Notes: generated from the sequence alone by a model not told the origin. DNA of 64,000 bases from Prevotella sp. E13-17 (GCF_022024035.1 NZ_CP091787.1:2294001-2358000), one strand, 5' to 3'. Positions 25,028 to 35,016 are shown, numbered from the stretch's first letter. Translations and numbers: made by a program.

Positions 25028-25618
25028 TTATTCACGTTTTGTTTTTGTTCTCTTTCCCAGTTTGTTATACTGGTTCATGGTGATATCAATACCAGCTAAA
25101 ACAAAGCTCTTGATAATGTCCACAGCAATGTCGATGCTGGGCTGAAGTTCCTTCTGTTCTTCCTCCGAATAGCGACCCAACACCCAGTCAATCTGTCCGC
25201 CACGGGCATACTCGTTGCCAATACCCATACGCAGGCGAGCGTAGTTTTGACCAATGAGCTGCTGAATATGTCCCAATCCATTGTGACCACCGTTAGAACC
25301 GCTTCCCTTCAAACGGAAGTCGCCCAAAGGCAAAGCCACATCATCACTGATCACGAGCAGACGCTTTTGGTCAATGTTCTCCTTAGTAAGCCAATAGCGA
25401 ACGGCATTACCACTGAGATTCATATATGTGGAAGGTTTCAGAAGAATCACCTTACGCCCCTTGAGAGTTGTCTCTGCTATGAAACCATAGCGTTTGTCTT
25501 CAAAACAGATATTGGATGCTTTCGCAAAAGCATCCAATACCATAAAGCCAGTATTGTGGCGGGTCTGGTCGTATTCATCACCGACATTACCCAAGCCAAC
25601 AATTAAGTACTTGTCCAT
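25028..25618 (-). CDS. pth: Peptidyl-tRNA hydrolase
   Basis: This encodes 196 residues. It frees tRNA from prematurely released peptidyl-tRNA. Motifs: [20 protein letters not shown] (Asn and the catalytic His of RHNTGF), [40 protein letters not shown] and LRMGIGNE. It is placed 11 nt after the L25 gene and 11 nt before the S4-domain gene, a common Bacteroidetes order. Confidence 0.96.
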   Translation of the reverse strand: MDKYLIVGLGNVGDEYDQTRHNTGFMVLDAFAKASNICFEDKRYGFIAETTLKGRKVILLKPSTYMNLSGNAVRYWLTKENIDQKRLLVISDDVALPLGDFRLKGSGSNGGHNGLGHIQQLIGQNYARLRMGIGNEYARGGQIDWVLGRYSEEEQKELQPSIDIAVDIIKSFVLAGIDITMNQYNKLGKRTKTKRE

Positions 25619-25629
25619 TTCTCCTGATT

Positions 25630-26226
25630 TTATTCAGCAGCAGCGGCAGCAGCAGCCTTAGAAGCACGAGTCTCCTTCACTGAGCATACAACCACCTGTG
25701 CAGGAGTAGCCAACTTGAGACCGTCGAAGCTCAGCTCGCCAACCTTGATTGCCTTACCCAAGCCGAGGTTTGTAACGTCAACATTGAGAATCTCAGGAAT
25801 CTGCTTATAAGGAGCGGTTACGTCAATCTTACGGATGCTGAGGTTCAGCTTACCACCGTCACGTACACCCTGAGCCAGTCCGTTCAGCTTAACAGGAATA
25901 CCAACAGTGATATCCTTCTGGTCGTTAACCTCGTAGAAGTCGGCATGCAGAAGAGCGTCTGTTGTGGGGTGGAACTGCAACTCCTTAATGATTGCCTTGC
26001 GCTCCTTACCATCGATGTTGATGTTTACAACATAAACGTGAGGAGTGTAAACAACCTTACGAAGCTCAGACATGGGAGCTGTGAAAGACAGTGCTACGGG
26101 CTGACCATTCTCACCCTTTGTTTCACCGTAGAGATTGCAGGGAACGAGACCCTCCTTGCGCAACATCTTTGAGGCTTTCTTGCCTAAGGCCTCGCGCACC
26201 TGGCCATTGATTGAAATTTCTTTCAT
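25630..26226 (-). CDS. rplY: 50S ribosomal protein L25/general stress protein Ctc
   Basis: This encodes 198 residues, the long Ctc form: an L25 domain that binds 5S rRNA (about 1-92) and a TL5-like beta C-terminal domain (about 95-185). [20 protein letters not shown] and HADFYEVN mark the family. The end is a run of Ala residues (AAAAAAAE) coded by a CAG/GCAGC-rich repeat, which is probably length-variable. It is first in the operon with pth and the S4 gene; a TACCTTTG -7 box lies at 26309-26316. Confidence 0.93.
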   Translation of the reverse strand: MKEISINGQVREALGKKASKMLRKEGLVPCNLYGETKGENGQPVALSFTAPMSELRKVVYTPHVYVVNINIDGKERKAIIKELQFHPTTDALLHADFYEVNDQKDITVGIPVKLNGLAQGVRDGGKLNLSIRKIDVTAPYKQIPEILNVDVTNLGLGKAIKVGELSFDGLKLATPAQVVVCSVKETRASKAAAAAAAE

Positions 26227-26433
26227 AACAATAAATGTGTTACTCTAAATTAAGTTGTTAAATAAAAATTAATAATACCTAATTCGCCATCACACGAAAA
26301 AAGCGGTGCAAAGGTACAAATAAATTATGAAATACAATTCAACGTGCATGTTTTTTTTCAAAAAAAGCCTGTTTTACTTGTATAATAGAGGAAAAATATC
26401 TAAATTTGCATCCGATAAAATGACAATATAAAG

Positions 26434-27384
26434 ATGATTAACAGAGAAATCATACGTATTAAGATTGTTCAGTTAACCTACGCGTACTATCAAAACGGTA
26501 ACAAGAACATTGACAGTGCAGAAAAAGAACTATTCTTCAGTCTTTCGAAGGCCTATGATTTATATAACCATTTGCTGTCGCTGATGGTGGCCATCACGAA
26601 GGAGTCACGTCGCCGACTGGAGATCTTACAAGCCAAAGCAGAGCGAGAAGGAACAGAGGCTCCTTCACAGAAGTTCGCCTACAACCGTTTTGCCATTCAA
26701 CTGGAAAACAACCATCAGCTGAACGAATTTCAGGAAACGCAGAAGCACACATGGGCTGATTACCCAGAATTTATTGGAAAAATGTACGAGAAGATAGAGC
26801 AGAGCCAAATCTATCAGGAGTACATGGAAAGCACAGAAGACAGCTATGCCGCCGACCGTGAGTTATGGCGTCGCCTGTATCGTGCCTTGATTGAAGACAA
26901 TGAAGATTTGGATGCCATTTTCGAAGAGCAGAGTCTCTACTGGAACGACGACAAGAACGTTGTTGATACCTTTGTACTGAAGACCATCAAACGCTTCGAT
27001 GAGAAAAATGGCGATGCCCAAGACCTACTGCCCGAGTACGATTCGGAAGAAGAGAAAGATTATGCACGGAAATTGTTCCGCGCCACAATACTGAACGCCG
27101 ACGAATATCAGCGTTTCATGAGCGAGGCATCACGCAATTGGGATTTCTCTCGATTAGCGTATATGGACGTTATCATCATGCAGATAGCTATTGCCGAGAT
27201 GATAACATTCCCCAGCATTCCCATATCCGTCACCATCAATGAGTATGTAGAGTTGGCCAAGTTCTACTCTACCCCACGCAGTGCTGGCTACATCAACGGC
27301 ATGCTAGACGCCATTGCACATCATCTGGTGAGCACAGGTCGCATGATGAAGCCCATCGAGAAGAGAGAGCCGAACAATGACTAA
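26434..27384 (+). CDS. nusB: Transcription antitermination protein NusB, long Bacteroidetes form
   Basis: This encodes 316 residues, about twice the E. coli length, as is usual in Bacteroidetes. The all-helical NusB fold is at the C-terminal side: RKLFRATILNADEYQRFM, LAYMDVIIMQIAIAEMITFPSIP and TINEYVELAKFYSTPRSAGYINGMLDAI. It binds boxA RNA with NusE (S10). A TAAATTTG -7 box sits at 26401-26408. It heads a nusB-yajC-ybbR-coaE-DUF5606 gene run. Confidence 0.93.
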   Translation: MINREIIRIKIVQLTYAYYQNGNKNIDSAEKELFFSLSKAYDLYNHLLSLMVAITKESRRRLEILQAKAEREGTEAPSQKFAYNRFAIQLENNHQLNEFQETQKHTWADYPEFIGKMYEKIEQSQIYQEYMESTEDSYAADRELWRRLYRALIEDNEDLDAIFEEQSLYWNDDKNVVDTFVLKTIKRFDEKNGDAQDLLPEYDSEEEKDYARKLFRATILNADEYQRFMSEASRNWDFSRLAYMDVIIMQIAIAEMITFPSIPISVTINEYVELAKFYSTPRSAGYINGMLDAIAHHLVSTGRMMKPIEKREPNND

Positions 27385-27410
27385 CCATTTTTTATTATTA
27401 CCATAAGATT

Positions 27411-27734
27411 ATGACCAATATCATTTTAGTTGCACAAGCCGGTGCACAGCAGGGGGGCATGATGATGCCTATCCTGATGATTGTGGCTATGTTTGCCATC
27501 ATGTACTTCTTCATGTTCCGTCCTCAGCAGAAGAGACAGAAAGAGATTCAGAAGTTCCAAAACGAGCTGACCGAAGGAACGGCCGTTGTGACTGGTGGTG
27601 GTATCTACGGCACAGTGAAGAGCATTGACCTGGCAAAAAACACTGTTGAGGTTAAAATTGCGCGCGACGTTGTTATCACAGTCGATAAGAGCCTCGTGTT
27701 CAAAGATATGGCAAACCTGCCTTTGCAGAAGTAA
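27411..27734 (+). CDS. yajC: Preprotein translocase subunit YajC
   Basis: This encodes 107 residues. A single N-terminal membrane helix (GMMMPILMIVAMFAIMYFFM) is followed by the conserved FRPQQKRQKEIQKFQNEL and a small beta domain with VVTGGGIYGTVKSID. It is an accessory part of SecDF-YajC in the inner membrane. It follows nusB by 26 nt. Confidence 0.95.
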   Translation: MTNIILVAQAGAQQGGMMMPILMIVAMFAIMYFFMFRPQQKRQKEIQKFQNELTEGTAVVTGGGIYGTVKSIDLAKNTVEVKIARDVVITVDKSLVFKDMANLPLQK

Positions 27735-27744
27735 AACAAGCACA

Positions 27745-28722
27745 TTGAGCCTGACTCGTTTTTTCCGTACAGCCAGTCATTTCCTGTTCAGCAAGGCCAA
27801 CAGGGAATTTCTGGTTTTTCTTGCTTTCTTTGCGTTAGCAGGTATATTTTGGTTGCTCATGACGCTCGATGTTCAGTACGAGCAGGAGATTAAGATACCT
27901 GTTCGCTATGTGAACGTGCCCCAAAATGCCGTTATTACCTCCAACGAGGTTGACACCTTGAGGGTTGTCGTGGGCGACAAGGGCATCACACTGCTTGGAC
28001 TCCTTTATGGCAACAGCAACAATAGTATCGATATAGACTTCGAGAATTTTGCCCGAAGCAATGGTACTGGCGTCATTTCCAACATCGACCTTCAGAAACT
28101 CATTGGCAAGACGCTCCCCGCTTCTTCAAGGATTGTCAGTGTGAAACCCGAGAAGCTGGTTTTCTATTATAATTATGGTGAGAAGAAGAAGGTGCCAGTC
28201 CGCATCCAAGGACAAGTAATCCCAGAGCCACTTTATTTTATTTCCGAGACTAAGTACCTGCCAGACTCAGTCACCATCTATGCATCCAGGAAGAAATTGG
28301 AGAATATCTCTGTGGTTTATACCGAAGAACTGCATTACGAGAACTTCCACGACACGCTCACAATCGAAACGAATCTGGCTCGACTGTCGGGCGTAAAGAT
28401 GGTGCCCAATAAGGTTTCTGTCTGCTTTATCACCGATGTCCTGACTGAAGAAAGCATCGATAACATTCCCATCGTAGGCATAAACATGCCCGAAGGCAAA
28501 GTGTTGCGCACCTTTCCTGCAAAGGTCTCGATTACATTTGTGACCGGTATGAAGGAGTTTCAATCGTTGACTCCCGACGATTTCCTTGTGGTGGCCGACT
28601 ACGAGGAGTTCAGTCATAGCGAATCAACCAAGTGTAACATTTACCTAAAGAAGGTGCCAACAGCTATCCAACAGGCCAAGCTGAGCGTTAACCTTGTGGA
28701 CTATCTGATTGAAGACCAATGA
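27745..28722 (+). CDS. YbbR/CdaR-like membrane-anchored protein
   Basis: This encodes 325 residues when read from the TTG at 27745, 10 nt after the yajC stop; open frame upstream overlaps yajC and is rejected. One membrane helix (FLVFLAFFALAGIFWLLM) precedes repeated YbbR-type beta domains, with patterns such as EIKIPVRYVNVPQN, KKVPVRIQGQV and LPDSVTIYAS. The protein would project into the periplasm. In Firmicutes the homologue CdaR regulates the c-di-AMP cyclase CdaA; no cyclase gene is adjacent here. The stop overlaps coaE by 4 nt. Confidence 0.85.
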   Translation: MSLTRFFRTASHFLFSKANREFLVFLAFFALAGIFWLLMTLDVQYEQEIKIPVRYVNVPQNAVITSNEVDTLRVVVGDKGITLLGLLYGNSNNSIDIDFENFARSNGTGVISNIDLQKLIGKTLPASSRIVSVKPEKLVFYYNYGEKKKVPVRIQGQVIPEPLYFISETKYLPDSVTIYASRKKLENISVVYTEELHYENFHDTLTIETNLARLSGVKMVPNKVSVCFITDVLTEESIDNIPIVGINMPEGKVLRTFPAKVSITFVTGMKEFQSLTPDDFLVVADYEEFSHSESTKCNIYLKKVPTAIQQAKLSVNLVDYLIEDQ

Positions 28723-29267
28723 GAATAGGAATCACAGGAGGCATCGGGAGCGGCAAGAGTTTTGTTTGCCAACTGCTGAAGCAGAGGGGTATCGAGGTTT
28801 ACGACTGTGACAGTGCTGCCAAACGGCTGATGCACACCTCTGCCCAACTCCGTCAACAGCTCTCAGCGCTGATAGGTCCAGACACCTATCTGCAAGATGG
28901 CAGGCTCAACAAAGCCGCCGTAGCACAGTTTCTGCTAACTTCCGAGGAAAATGCGAAGGCCATAGACAACATTGTTCATCCCGCCGTCTTTGACGACTAT
29001 GAGAAGAGTGGCATTGACTGGGTTGAAAGTGCCATACTCTATGAGTCGGGACTTGACAGGCTCTTGGATAAGGTTATCGTTGTGACAGCCCCTGAAGATG
29101 TCCGCATCAAGCGCGTCATGCAGCGCGATCACATCAGCGAGGCCAAAGCCAAGGAATGGATAACCCGACAACTACCACAAGAAATCGTGAGAAGCAAAGC
29201 CGATTATGAAATTATCAACGATGGGGAGACGCCCCTCGAACCACAAATAGACAACTTATTTAAATAA
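28719..29267 (+). CDS. coaE: Dephospho-CoA kinase
   Basis: This encodes 182 residues. The P-loop GGIGSGKS is at residues 6-13, the lid and substrate residues in YDCDSAAKRL, and the conserved VHPAVFDDY. It phosphorylates the ribose 3'-OH in the last step of coenzyme A synthesis. Its start overlaps the ybbR stop (ATGA). It is slightly short for the family (about 190-205) but complete. Confidence 0.95.
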   Translation: MRIGITGGIGSGKSFVCQLLKQRGIEVYDCDSAAKRLMHTSAQLRQQLSALIGPDTYLQDGRLNKAAVAQFLLTSEENAKAIDNIVHPAVFDDYEKSGIDWVESAILYESGLDRLLDKVIVVTAPEDVRIKRVMQRDHISEAKAKEWITRQLPQEIVRSKADYEIINDGETPLEPQIDNLFK

Positions 29268-29278
29268 ACAAGAAGAAT

Positions 29279-29719
29279 ATGCAACAGACCATTTTAGCAA
29301 TTGCCGGCAAACCCGGACTCTACAAATTAGTATCACGTGCCAAGAACAGTCTGATCGTTGAAGCACTCGATGCCACACACCGTCGTCAGCCTGCCTTCGG
29401 CACCGACCGCATCACCTCGCTGGCCGATATCGCCATGTACACCGAGACAGACGATGTTCCCCTGATGGATGTGCTGGACAACATGAAGAAATTGGAAGAA
29501 GGAAAGAAATCTTCCGTAGATTATAAGAAAGCCAGTGGCGACGAGCTGCGCGAGTATTTCGCAAAGGTACTGCCCGAGTTCGACCGTGAGCGCGTGCAGA
29601 CCAGCCACATCAAAAAACTGATTCAGTGGTACAACATCCTTATCGAGAACGGCATCTCTGACTTCAAAGAAGAGATGAAGCCAACAGAGGGTGACAACAT
29701 TGACGACAGGAAAGCATAA
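29279..29719 (+). CDS. DUF5606 domain protein
   Basis: This encodes 146 residues. The opening TILAIAGKPGLYKLVSRAKN and the following FGTDRITSLADIAMYT are typical of the DUF5606 family found next to coaE in Bacteroidetes. The N-terminal part looks like a small beta barrel and the rest like a helical tail. The function is unknown. It starts 11 nt after coaE and ends the operon; two stem-loops follow. Confidence 0.85.
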   Translation: MQQTILAIAGKPGLYKLVSRAKNSLIVEALDATHRRQPAFGTDRITSLADIAMYTETDDVPLMDVLDNMKKLEEGKKSSVDYKKASGDELREYFAKVLPEFDRERVQTSHIKKLIQWYNILIENGISDFKEEMKPTEGDNIDDRKA

Positions 29720-29750
29720 CTTTACGCTCCGTAAAGTACCACTTTAAACG

Positions 29751-29793
29751 AACAAAAGCTGCACTATTCTCTGCTAATAGTACAGCTTTTGTT
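29751..29793 (+). terminator. Terminator of the nusB-coaE operon
   Basis: AACAAAAGCTGCACTATT and AATAGTACAGCTTTTGTT form a long near-perfect stem with a T-rich 3' side. A smaller perfect hairpin, ACTTTACG-CTC-CGTAAAGT, lies just before it at 29719-29737. Confidence 0.85.
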
Positions 29794-29805
29794 ATTTACA
29801 TTAAT

Positions 29806-29833
29806 AAAGGCACGGATTGGAGTCCGTGCCTTT
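29806..29833. terminator. Bidirectional terminator before the TonB-type receptor stop
   Basis: AAAGGCACGGA and TCCGTGCCTTT form an 11-bp stem with a 6-nt loop, 8 nt downstream of the minus-strand receptor gene's stop codon. Confidence 0.85.
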
Positions 29834-29841
29834 ATTGTATG

Positions 29842-32800
29842 TTAGAACATTCGTGGTCCGCCAAACCCGCCACCAGGGCGACCGCTGCCTCCACCAAATC
29901 CACCACGGTTTCCGCGACGGCCTTCGCCGCCAGGTCCGTTCGGCCCGCCTACAGCATTACGCATGCCCTGTCGAGCTTCTTTTGTTCCGAAAAGGTTCAG
30001 ACGGTAGTTGACGCGCAACATCACATAGCTATTGATAGCGTTGGTCTCCGTATCCGAACGCATCATCGCATTCAGTGTACGCGAGAAGCTAGACAACTGT
30101 CCCAGTATGTCATAGAACTCCAGGCGCACAGACAGCGGGTTGCCTTTCAGGAAGCTCTGTGAGATCTGTGCATTCCATATCAGTTCGTTGGTATTCATCG
30201 ACGCATCACTATAACCACGACGTGAACTCATGTTCAGGTTGGTAGTGAGCTGCATGCCCCAAGGCAACTGCGCTGTAGTGTTGAAACCGTAGCTAAAGCT
30301 CCACGTATCCTGATTGCCCTGCTCCTGCAACTTGTTGCGACCGAAAGTATAGTTCACCGAACCGTTAGGTTCAAACTCAAACCAGTCGTTACGATAGCTG
30401 AACCCTAGTCGTTGTCCCAGGGAAGTTTGATTGACAGCATTCTTCTGAATATTTCCATCTTGATTGACATCCAGATAGCTGACACTGTGCGTATAGCTTG
30501 CAGTAGAACGTGTGTTCATGTTGAAACGACCCAGCGTATCAAGGGCGGTATTGAACATAAACTCGGCGCGTGTGTTCCAGTTGCCATTGATATTGTCGCG
30601 CGTAGAGGTACGACCACCCGTTTGAGGATTATATTCTACTTTACTAGTAATCGCATTACTTGTAGTTGAAAAGTTTAGATTAGCAAATACGAAACGCTGA
30701 TGTTTCTGATAATAGTTATTGAAACGCCAACTAAAGTTTTGAGAAAATGATGGTTTCAAGCCTTTATTACCCTTCGATACATTAAGAGGATCACTATCAT
30801 CCGTTATCTCTAATAGATCAGCCATCGATGGCTGACTGGTTGTACCACGATACTGGAAGCGCATCTGTCCCTGGTCCGAAATCTTCCAACGGAAGTTAGC
30901 TGTAGGACTCCAGTTTACGACAGTTCGTGTGGTTGTTCCGTAGTCAACGCCCAAATAGCGGTATGAGAATTTGGAGGTCTGAGGCACAAATTGCAATCCC
31001 ACATTATAATTATAATCCTTACGAACCACACGCAACATCACCTCACCCGTATGAATAAAGTTCTTATACTCGGAGAAACGACTCAGGTCATTGCTCAAAT
31101 AATCGTCCATAGTCTTTCCATTCTCCAGCAAGAGAGCAAGATTATTATCCCATTGGCGATACTGCAGACTGAAATCATCAATTGAGAATGGCTGTCCTGT
31201 AGCCTTAGCTATCGTGGGCCATTCACTAAAATCGTATGTAGAACGATCGCTCTTTGTATAGCGATACTGGAAGTTATAGCTAAACTGCAGATAGGTCCTG
31301 TCAGCTATCGGCTCATTATAAGAAAGACGAACAGAATAATCGTAGTTCTTAGAAGGAGTGAGGTTATAGCGATTTTTCATATAGACCGAGTCACCTCCGT
31401 AAACACTACTTACGACTTGATAAAGATGTACATCCTGCAACGAGAGTGACTTCGAGTCTCCATCAGAATAGTTACCTGCCAAGCGCAAAGAAATGTTTCT
31501 ACCTAAGGAGTTTAACTTACGAGTCATCTGCAACTCACCACCAAAACGGGTATTATCACTATACGACAAAGAAGCATTGTCGCGACTGTTCACCAGAAGA
31601 TCTTCTGCAGAATAGTTAGTCTGGAGGTAGTTGATAGCATTCCACAACTGAGCTCTACTATTCAGCGCATAGTCCACATAGCTATAAGGATCCTGCGCAA
31701 AGGCAGCAGAGAAAGACTGCGATCTGCTATCATTTCTGCTGATGCTGAACGAGGGACGGAAGTGAATGTTGGTCATCGTGTCGGGCGTCCATTCCACACG
31801 GAAGTTGCCACTCCACGAGTTGCTGCGCGAGAAGTTCTGGTTGACGCTGTTTGAGAAGGCGCCCGTCTTCGACACGAAGTTCTCCGTTGCTGTACGGCTC
31901 CAGGTGTCGCCGTCGTTGTGATTCCAGCGCACGCCGCCATCCAACTTCAATAAGTTTTTCTTCTCGTAGTTCATATTCACAGCAAACATCTTGGGTGCCT
32001 GCAAGCCTTGACCACCACCGCCAAAGCGTCCGCCAGGACCACCGCCGCCAAAACCGCGGTCGCCCACATTATTAGCATTTGTGAAACCCATGATGCGGAA
32101 GTCATCTTTGAATGTCATGCCCATCAGTCTGCCCGTGTATCGCTCCTTGGTGCCAATGCCAAAGTCTGCATTAGCAAACGTGCCTCGGTTCATGCCGCGC
32201 TTCAATCCGAAGTCCAGCACCATCTCCTCATTGCCGTCGTCAACACCCGTGATACGTGTCTGGTCACTCTTCTCATCGTATGCCTTCACACGCTCAACGA
32301 TAGATGTAGGCAGGTTTTTCATGGCAGTCTGCGTGTCGCCAGTCATAAACTCCTTACCGTCCACCTTGATTTTCTTCACCTCCTTACCATTGATCGTGAT
32401 CTTTCCATCATCGCCCAGTTCGGCACCAGGTAGGCGCTTTACCAATTCTTCGAGCACAGAGCCCTCGGGCGTCTTATACGCGCCCGCGTTATATATAATG
32501 GTGTCTTCTTTCGAATACACACGCGCCATGTTCTTCACAATTTCAGTACCTTTCAACATGATGGCGTCCACCTGTATCTGCAGTGTCCCCATGTCGATGG
32601 GTTTCCCCGCCATGGTGATGGAGCGAAACAGCGACTTATAGCCCACATACGTGATGCGGAGCAAGTACTTACCATCCTTAGGGGCTGTCACCGAGAACTG
32701 TCCCATAGCGTCAGTCACCGTGTTGCCCACCAGCGTACTGTCGGTTTTCAACAAAGCCACAGTGGCCTGTATCACGGGTTCCTTCACGTCGTCGATGACT

Positions 32801-32880
32801 TGTCCGCTTACAGTGCGCTGTGCCTGAACAGAGAGGGCCGTGGTCAAGAGTACGGCCATCAAAAGTATCAATTTTTTCAT
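29842..32880 (-). CDS. TonB-dependent-receptor-like outer membrane protein
   Basis: This encodes 1012 residues from the ATG at 32880 (signal MKKLILLMAVLLTTALSVQAQ). An N-terminal CarboxypepD_reg-like Ig domain (RTVSGQVIDDVKEPVIQATV to about 100) precedes a plug-like region (VLEELVKRLPGAELGDDGKI) and a long beta-barrel of the OMP_b-brl_3 type. There is no SusD partner next to it, so it is not a standard SusCD pair. The C-terminus is a Gly/Arg-rich tail (GGFGGGSGRPGGGFGG) beyond the barrel, which is unusual. The ligand is unknown. Confidence 0.85.
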   Translation of the reverse strand: MKKLILLMAVLLTTALSVQAQRTVSGQVIDDVKEPVIQATVALLKTDSTLVGNTVTDAMGQFSVTAPKDGKYLLRITYVGYKSLFRSITMAGKPIDMGTLQIQVDAIMLKGTEIVKNMARVYSKEDTIIYNAGAYKTPEGSVLEELVKRLPGAELGDDGKITINGKEVKKIKVDGKEFMTGDTQTAMKNLPTSIVERVKAYDEKSDQTRITGVDDGNEEMVLDFGLKRGMNRGTFANADFGIGTKERYTGRLMGMTFKDDFRIMGFTNANNVGDRGFGGGGPGGRFGGGGQGLQAPKMFAVNMNYEKKNLLKLDGGVRWNHNDGDTWSRTATENFVSKTGAFSNSVNQNFSRSNSWSGNFRVEWTPDTMTNIHFRPSFSISRNDSRSQSFSAAFAQDPYSYVDYALNSRAQLWNAINYLQTNYSAEDLLVNSRDNASLSYSDNTRFGGELQMTRKLNSLGRNISLRLAGNYSDGDSKSLSLQDVHLYQVVSSVYGGDSVYMKNRYNLTPSKNYDYSVRLSYNEPIADRTYLQFSYNFQYRYTKSDRSTYDFSEWPTIAKATGQPFSIDDFSLQYRQWDNNLALLLENGKTMDDYLSNDLSRFSEYKNFIHTGEVMLRVVRKDYNYNVGLQFVPQTSKFSYRYLGVDYGTTTRTVVNWSPTANFRWKISDQGQMRFQYRGTTSQPSMADLLEITDDSDPLNVSKGNKGLKPSFSQNFSWRFNNYYQKHQRFVFANLNFSTTSNAITSKVEYNPQTGGRTSTRDNINGNWNTRAEFMFNTALDTLGRFNMNTRSTASYTHSVSYLDVNQDGNIQKNAVNQTSLGQRLGFSYRNDWFEFEPNGSVNYTFGRNKLQEQGNQDTWSFSYGFNTTAQLPWGMQLTTNLNMSSRRGYSDASMNTNELIWNAQISQSFLKGNPLSVRLEFYDILGQLSSFSRTLNAMMRSDTETNAINSYVMLRVNYRLNLFGTKEARQGMRNAVGGPNGPGGEGRRGNRGGFGGGSGRPGGGFGGPRMF

Positions 32881-32956
32881 TTGGGGAATATTTATCCGTA
32901 AAACTTTAGTCTTTTGATGTTGCCGGGGCAAAAAAGTTTAATCGACAAAGAAAAAA

Positions 32957-32988
32957 TTTGGATGTTTCGCAGAATTACCTTAACTTTG
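32957..32988 (+). promoter_or_regulatory. aroB promoter
   Basis: TTTG (32957-32960), a 20-nt spacer and TAACTTTG (32981-32988) lie 10 nt before the ATG at 32998. This rules out the upstream in-frame ATGs. Confidence 0.8.
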
Positions 32989-32997
32989 CAGACACTT

Positions 32998-34044
32998 ATG
33001 GACAAGCAGAAAGTTATCATTTCCAATCATCTGGAACAAGTTTTAAGCGAAGCTATCCTTGCATGCAAGGCCGACCGCACCTTTATTCTCACCGACGAAA
33101 CCACCCATCGTCTTTGTCTGCCACTTGTCAAGGACTTCAGTTGTCTGAAGGATGCTCAAGAGATTGTCATTGCCGCAGGCGACATCAACAAGTCGCTCGA
33201 GGCCGTCTCCCACGTATGGAGCAGTCTTCAACAGGGTGGTGCCTCGCGCCATTCACTGATGGTCAACCTGGGTGGCGGCATGGTGACAGACCTTGGTGGC
33301 TTTGCTGCTTCCACCTTTAAACGCGGCATCCATTTCATCAACATACCCACCACGCTGCTTGCCATGGTCGATGCCTCTGTGGGTGGCAAGACGGGCATCA
33401 ACTTCGGTGGTCTGAAAAACGAGATTGGCGTTTTCAACAATGCCGACTGCGTGATTCTGGATACCAGCTTTCTGAAGACGCTCAATACCGAGAACTTGCT
33501 TTCCGGCTATGCCGAAATGCTGAAGCACGGTCTGATTTCTACCGAGAAGCACTGGGCCGACCTGCTCAACTTCGACCTTGACGACGTCGAAAAGTTAGGA
33601 GCCATTGTGGGCGAAAGTGTCGAAGTAAAGCAGCACATCGTGACCGAAGACCCCACCGAGAAAGGCATCCGCAAGGCGCTGAACCTGGGCCACACCGTGG
33701 GCCATGCGTTCGAGTCGCTAGCCTTGCAACGCCAGCCTGTTCTCCATGGCTATGCCGTGGCATGGGGATTGGTGTGCGAGCTCTACCTCAGCGTCGCCAA
33801 AACGGGCTTCCCTGTCGATAAGATGCGCCAGACGGTGAAGTTCATCTTCGACAACTACGGCCGTATGCCCATCACCTGCGACGACTATCCCACGCTCCTC
33901 GAGCTGATGACTCACGACAAGAAGAACGTGGGTGGACAGATCAACTTCACCCTGCTGGGAGGCATTGGCGACATCCGTATCAACCAGACAGCCACCAAGG
34001 CCGAGATAGAAGAAGCCTTAGACTTTTTCCGCGAGGGCTGCTAA
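32998..34044 (+). CDS. aroB: 3-dehydroquinate synthase
   Basis: This encodes 348 residues from MDKQKVIISNHL. It converts DAHP to 3-dehydroquinate (shikimate pathway) with NAD and a metal ion. Motifs: NLGGGMVTDLGGFAASTFKRG, IPTTLLAMVDASVGGKTGIN, the metal-ligand Glu in GYAEMLKHGLI, and the LNLGHTVGHAFESL His pair. The last 27 bp overlap the convergent menE gene. Shikimate feeds chorismate, which the neighbouring men genes use. Confidence 0.97.
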   Translation: MDKQKVIISNHLEQVLSEAILACKADRTFILTDETTHRLCLPLVKDFSCLKDAQEIVIAAGDINKSLEAVSHVWSSLQQGGASRHSLMVNLGGGMVTDLGGFAASTFKRGIHFINIPTTLLAMVDASVGGKTGINFGGLKNEIGVFNNADCVILDTSFLKTLNTENLLSGYAEMLKHGLISTEKHWADLLNFDLDDVEKLGAIVGESVEVKQHIVTEDPTEKGIRKALNLGHTVGHAFESLALQRQPVLHGYAVAWGLVCELYLSVAKTGFPVDKMRQTVKFIFDNYGRMPITCDDYPTLLELMTHDKKNVGGQINFTLLGGIGDIRINQTATKAEIEEALDFFREGC

Positions 34045-34992
34045 GCGCTCTGCTTCCTTTCGGGCCGGCTTACCTGTTTCCGTCATCGGTACCTTTTCTA
34101 CATACTGATAGTGTCGTGGTTGCCAGTATTTTGGCAACACCTTTTGGCACACCTGGCGCTGTGCATCCAATTGTGCATCTTCTGTCATCAGAACCAGTGC
34201 TTCGCCGAACTTCTCGTCTTTCCGTTTTGTCACGATAAACGGTGCATGAAGATGCGGCCTCAACAGCCGTTCCACTTCCTCTATCTGTATTTTGATGCCG
34301 CCCGAACACACCACATTGTCTTTTCGTCCCAGTACGCGGAACTGCGAACCACGAAGTTCTACAATGTCATTAGTGACCAGTGTCCCCTCGTGAACAGCAG
34401 GAGCATCTATCATCAAGCAGCCTTCGGCCGTCTGCGCAACGTGGACACCGTCGAAGGGTGTGTACCATTCGCTGGCGTCAGGACCGCTCAATCGGCGCAA
34501 GGCGATATGCGAGAGTGTCTCTGTCATGCCATAAGTGCTCCAGACGGCACGAGGAAAAGACCTCAGCTCTTGCGCAAGCCCATCATCGATGGCGCCGCCT
34601 CCAATAATCAGATGCGACACGCTTCTGAGTCGTGCTCGTCCGTCAGCCGTTCGAAGAAGGTTATAAACCTGCATAGGCACCATAGCCGCAAAATCTATTG
34701 GTCCTTCCCACGATGGTGCTCCTGTTGGCTTTACGGAGACGAGCTTAAGCCCACAGGTCTGTGCTCGCACCACCATCATCTTGCCTGCAATATAGTCGAG
34801 CGACATGCAGAGCAGTGCTCTGTCACCAGCTTTCAGTCCTAAGAAATCGCATGTGATACGTGCCGAAGCCATCATGCGTTTCTTTTCAATCCACATGGGC
34901 TTCGGTTTTCCTGTTGAACCACTGGTATGCACCAGAACCGTCGGACTATCATTGTGCCACTCAGCTAAAAATTCATCTAAGGTCATCATCAT
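34018..34992 (-). CDS. menE: o-Succinylbenzoate-CoA ligase
   Basis: This encodes 324 residues, shorter than the roughly 450 of E. coli because the N-terminal part is reduced. AMP-binding motifs: VLVHTSGSTGKPKPMWIEKKR, STYGMTETLSHIA and VLGRKDNVVCSGGIKIQIEEVE, with the catalytic Lys near TETGKPARKE at the end. Three Met codons open the gene (34992, 34989, 34986). It follows menC by 24 nt and overlaps the end of aroB on the other strand. Confidence 0.9.
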   Translation of the reverse strand: MMMTLDEFLAEWHNDSPTVLVHTSGSTGKPKPMWIEKKRMMASARITCDFLGLKAGDRALLCMSLDYIAGKMMVVRAQTCGLKLVSVKPTGAPSWEGPIDFAAMVPMQVYNLLRTADGRARLRSVSHLIIGGGAIDDGLAQELRSFPRAVWSTYGMTETLSHIALRRLSGPDASEWYTPFDGVHVAQTAEGCLMIDAPAVHEGTLVTNDIVELRGSQFRVLGRKDNVVCSGGIKIQIEEVERLLRPHLHAPFIVTKRKDEKFGEALVLMTEDAQLDAQRQVCQKVLPKYWQPRHYQYVEKVPMTETGKPARKEAERLAALAEKV

Positions 34993-35016
34993 CTGTTGTT
35001 GTATATGAGACTGGCT

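Noticed and set aside
27625..27744. Upstream extension of the ybbR gene into yajC
   Set aside because: It overlaps 110 bp of yajC in another frame; the TTG at 27745 gives the normal membrane-anchor start.
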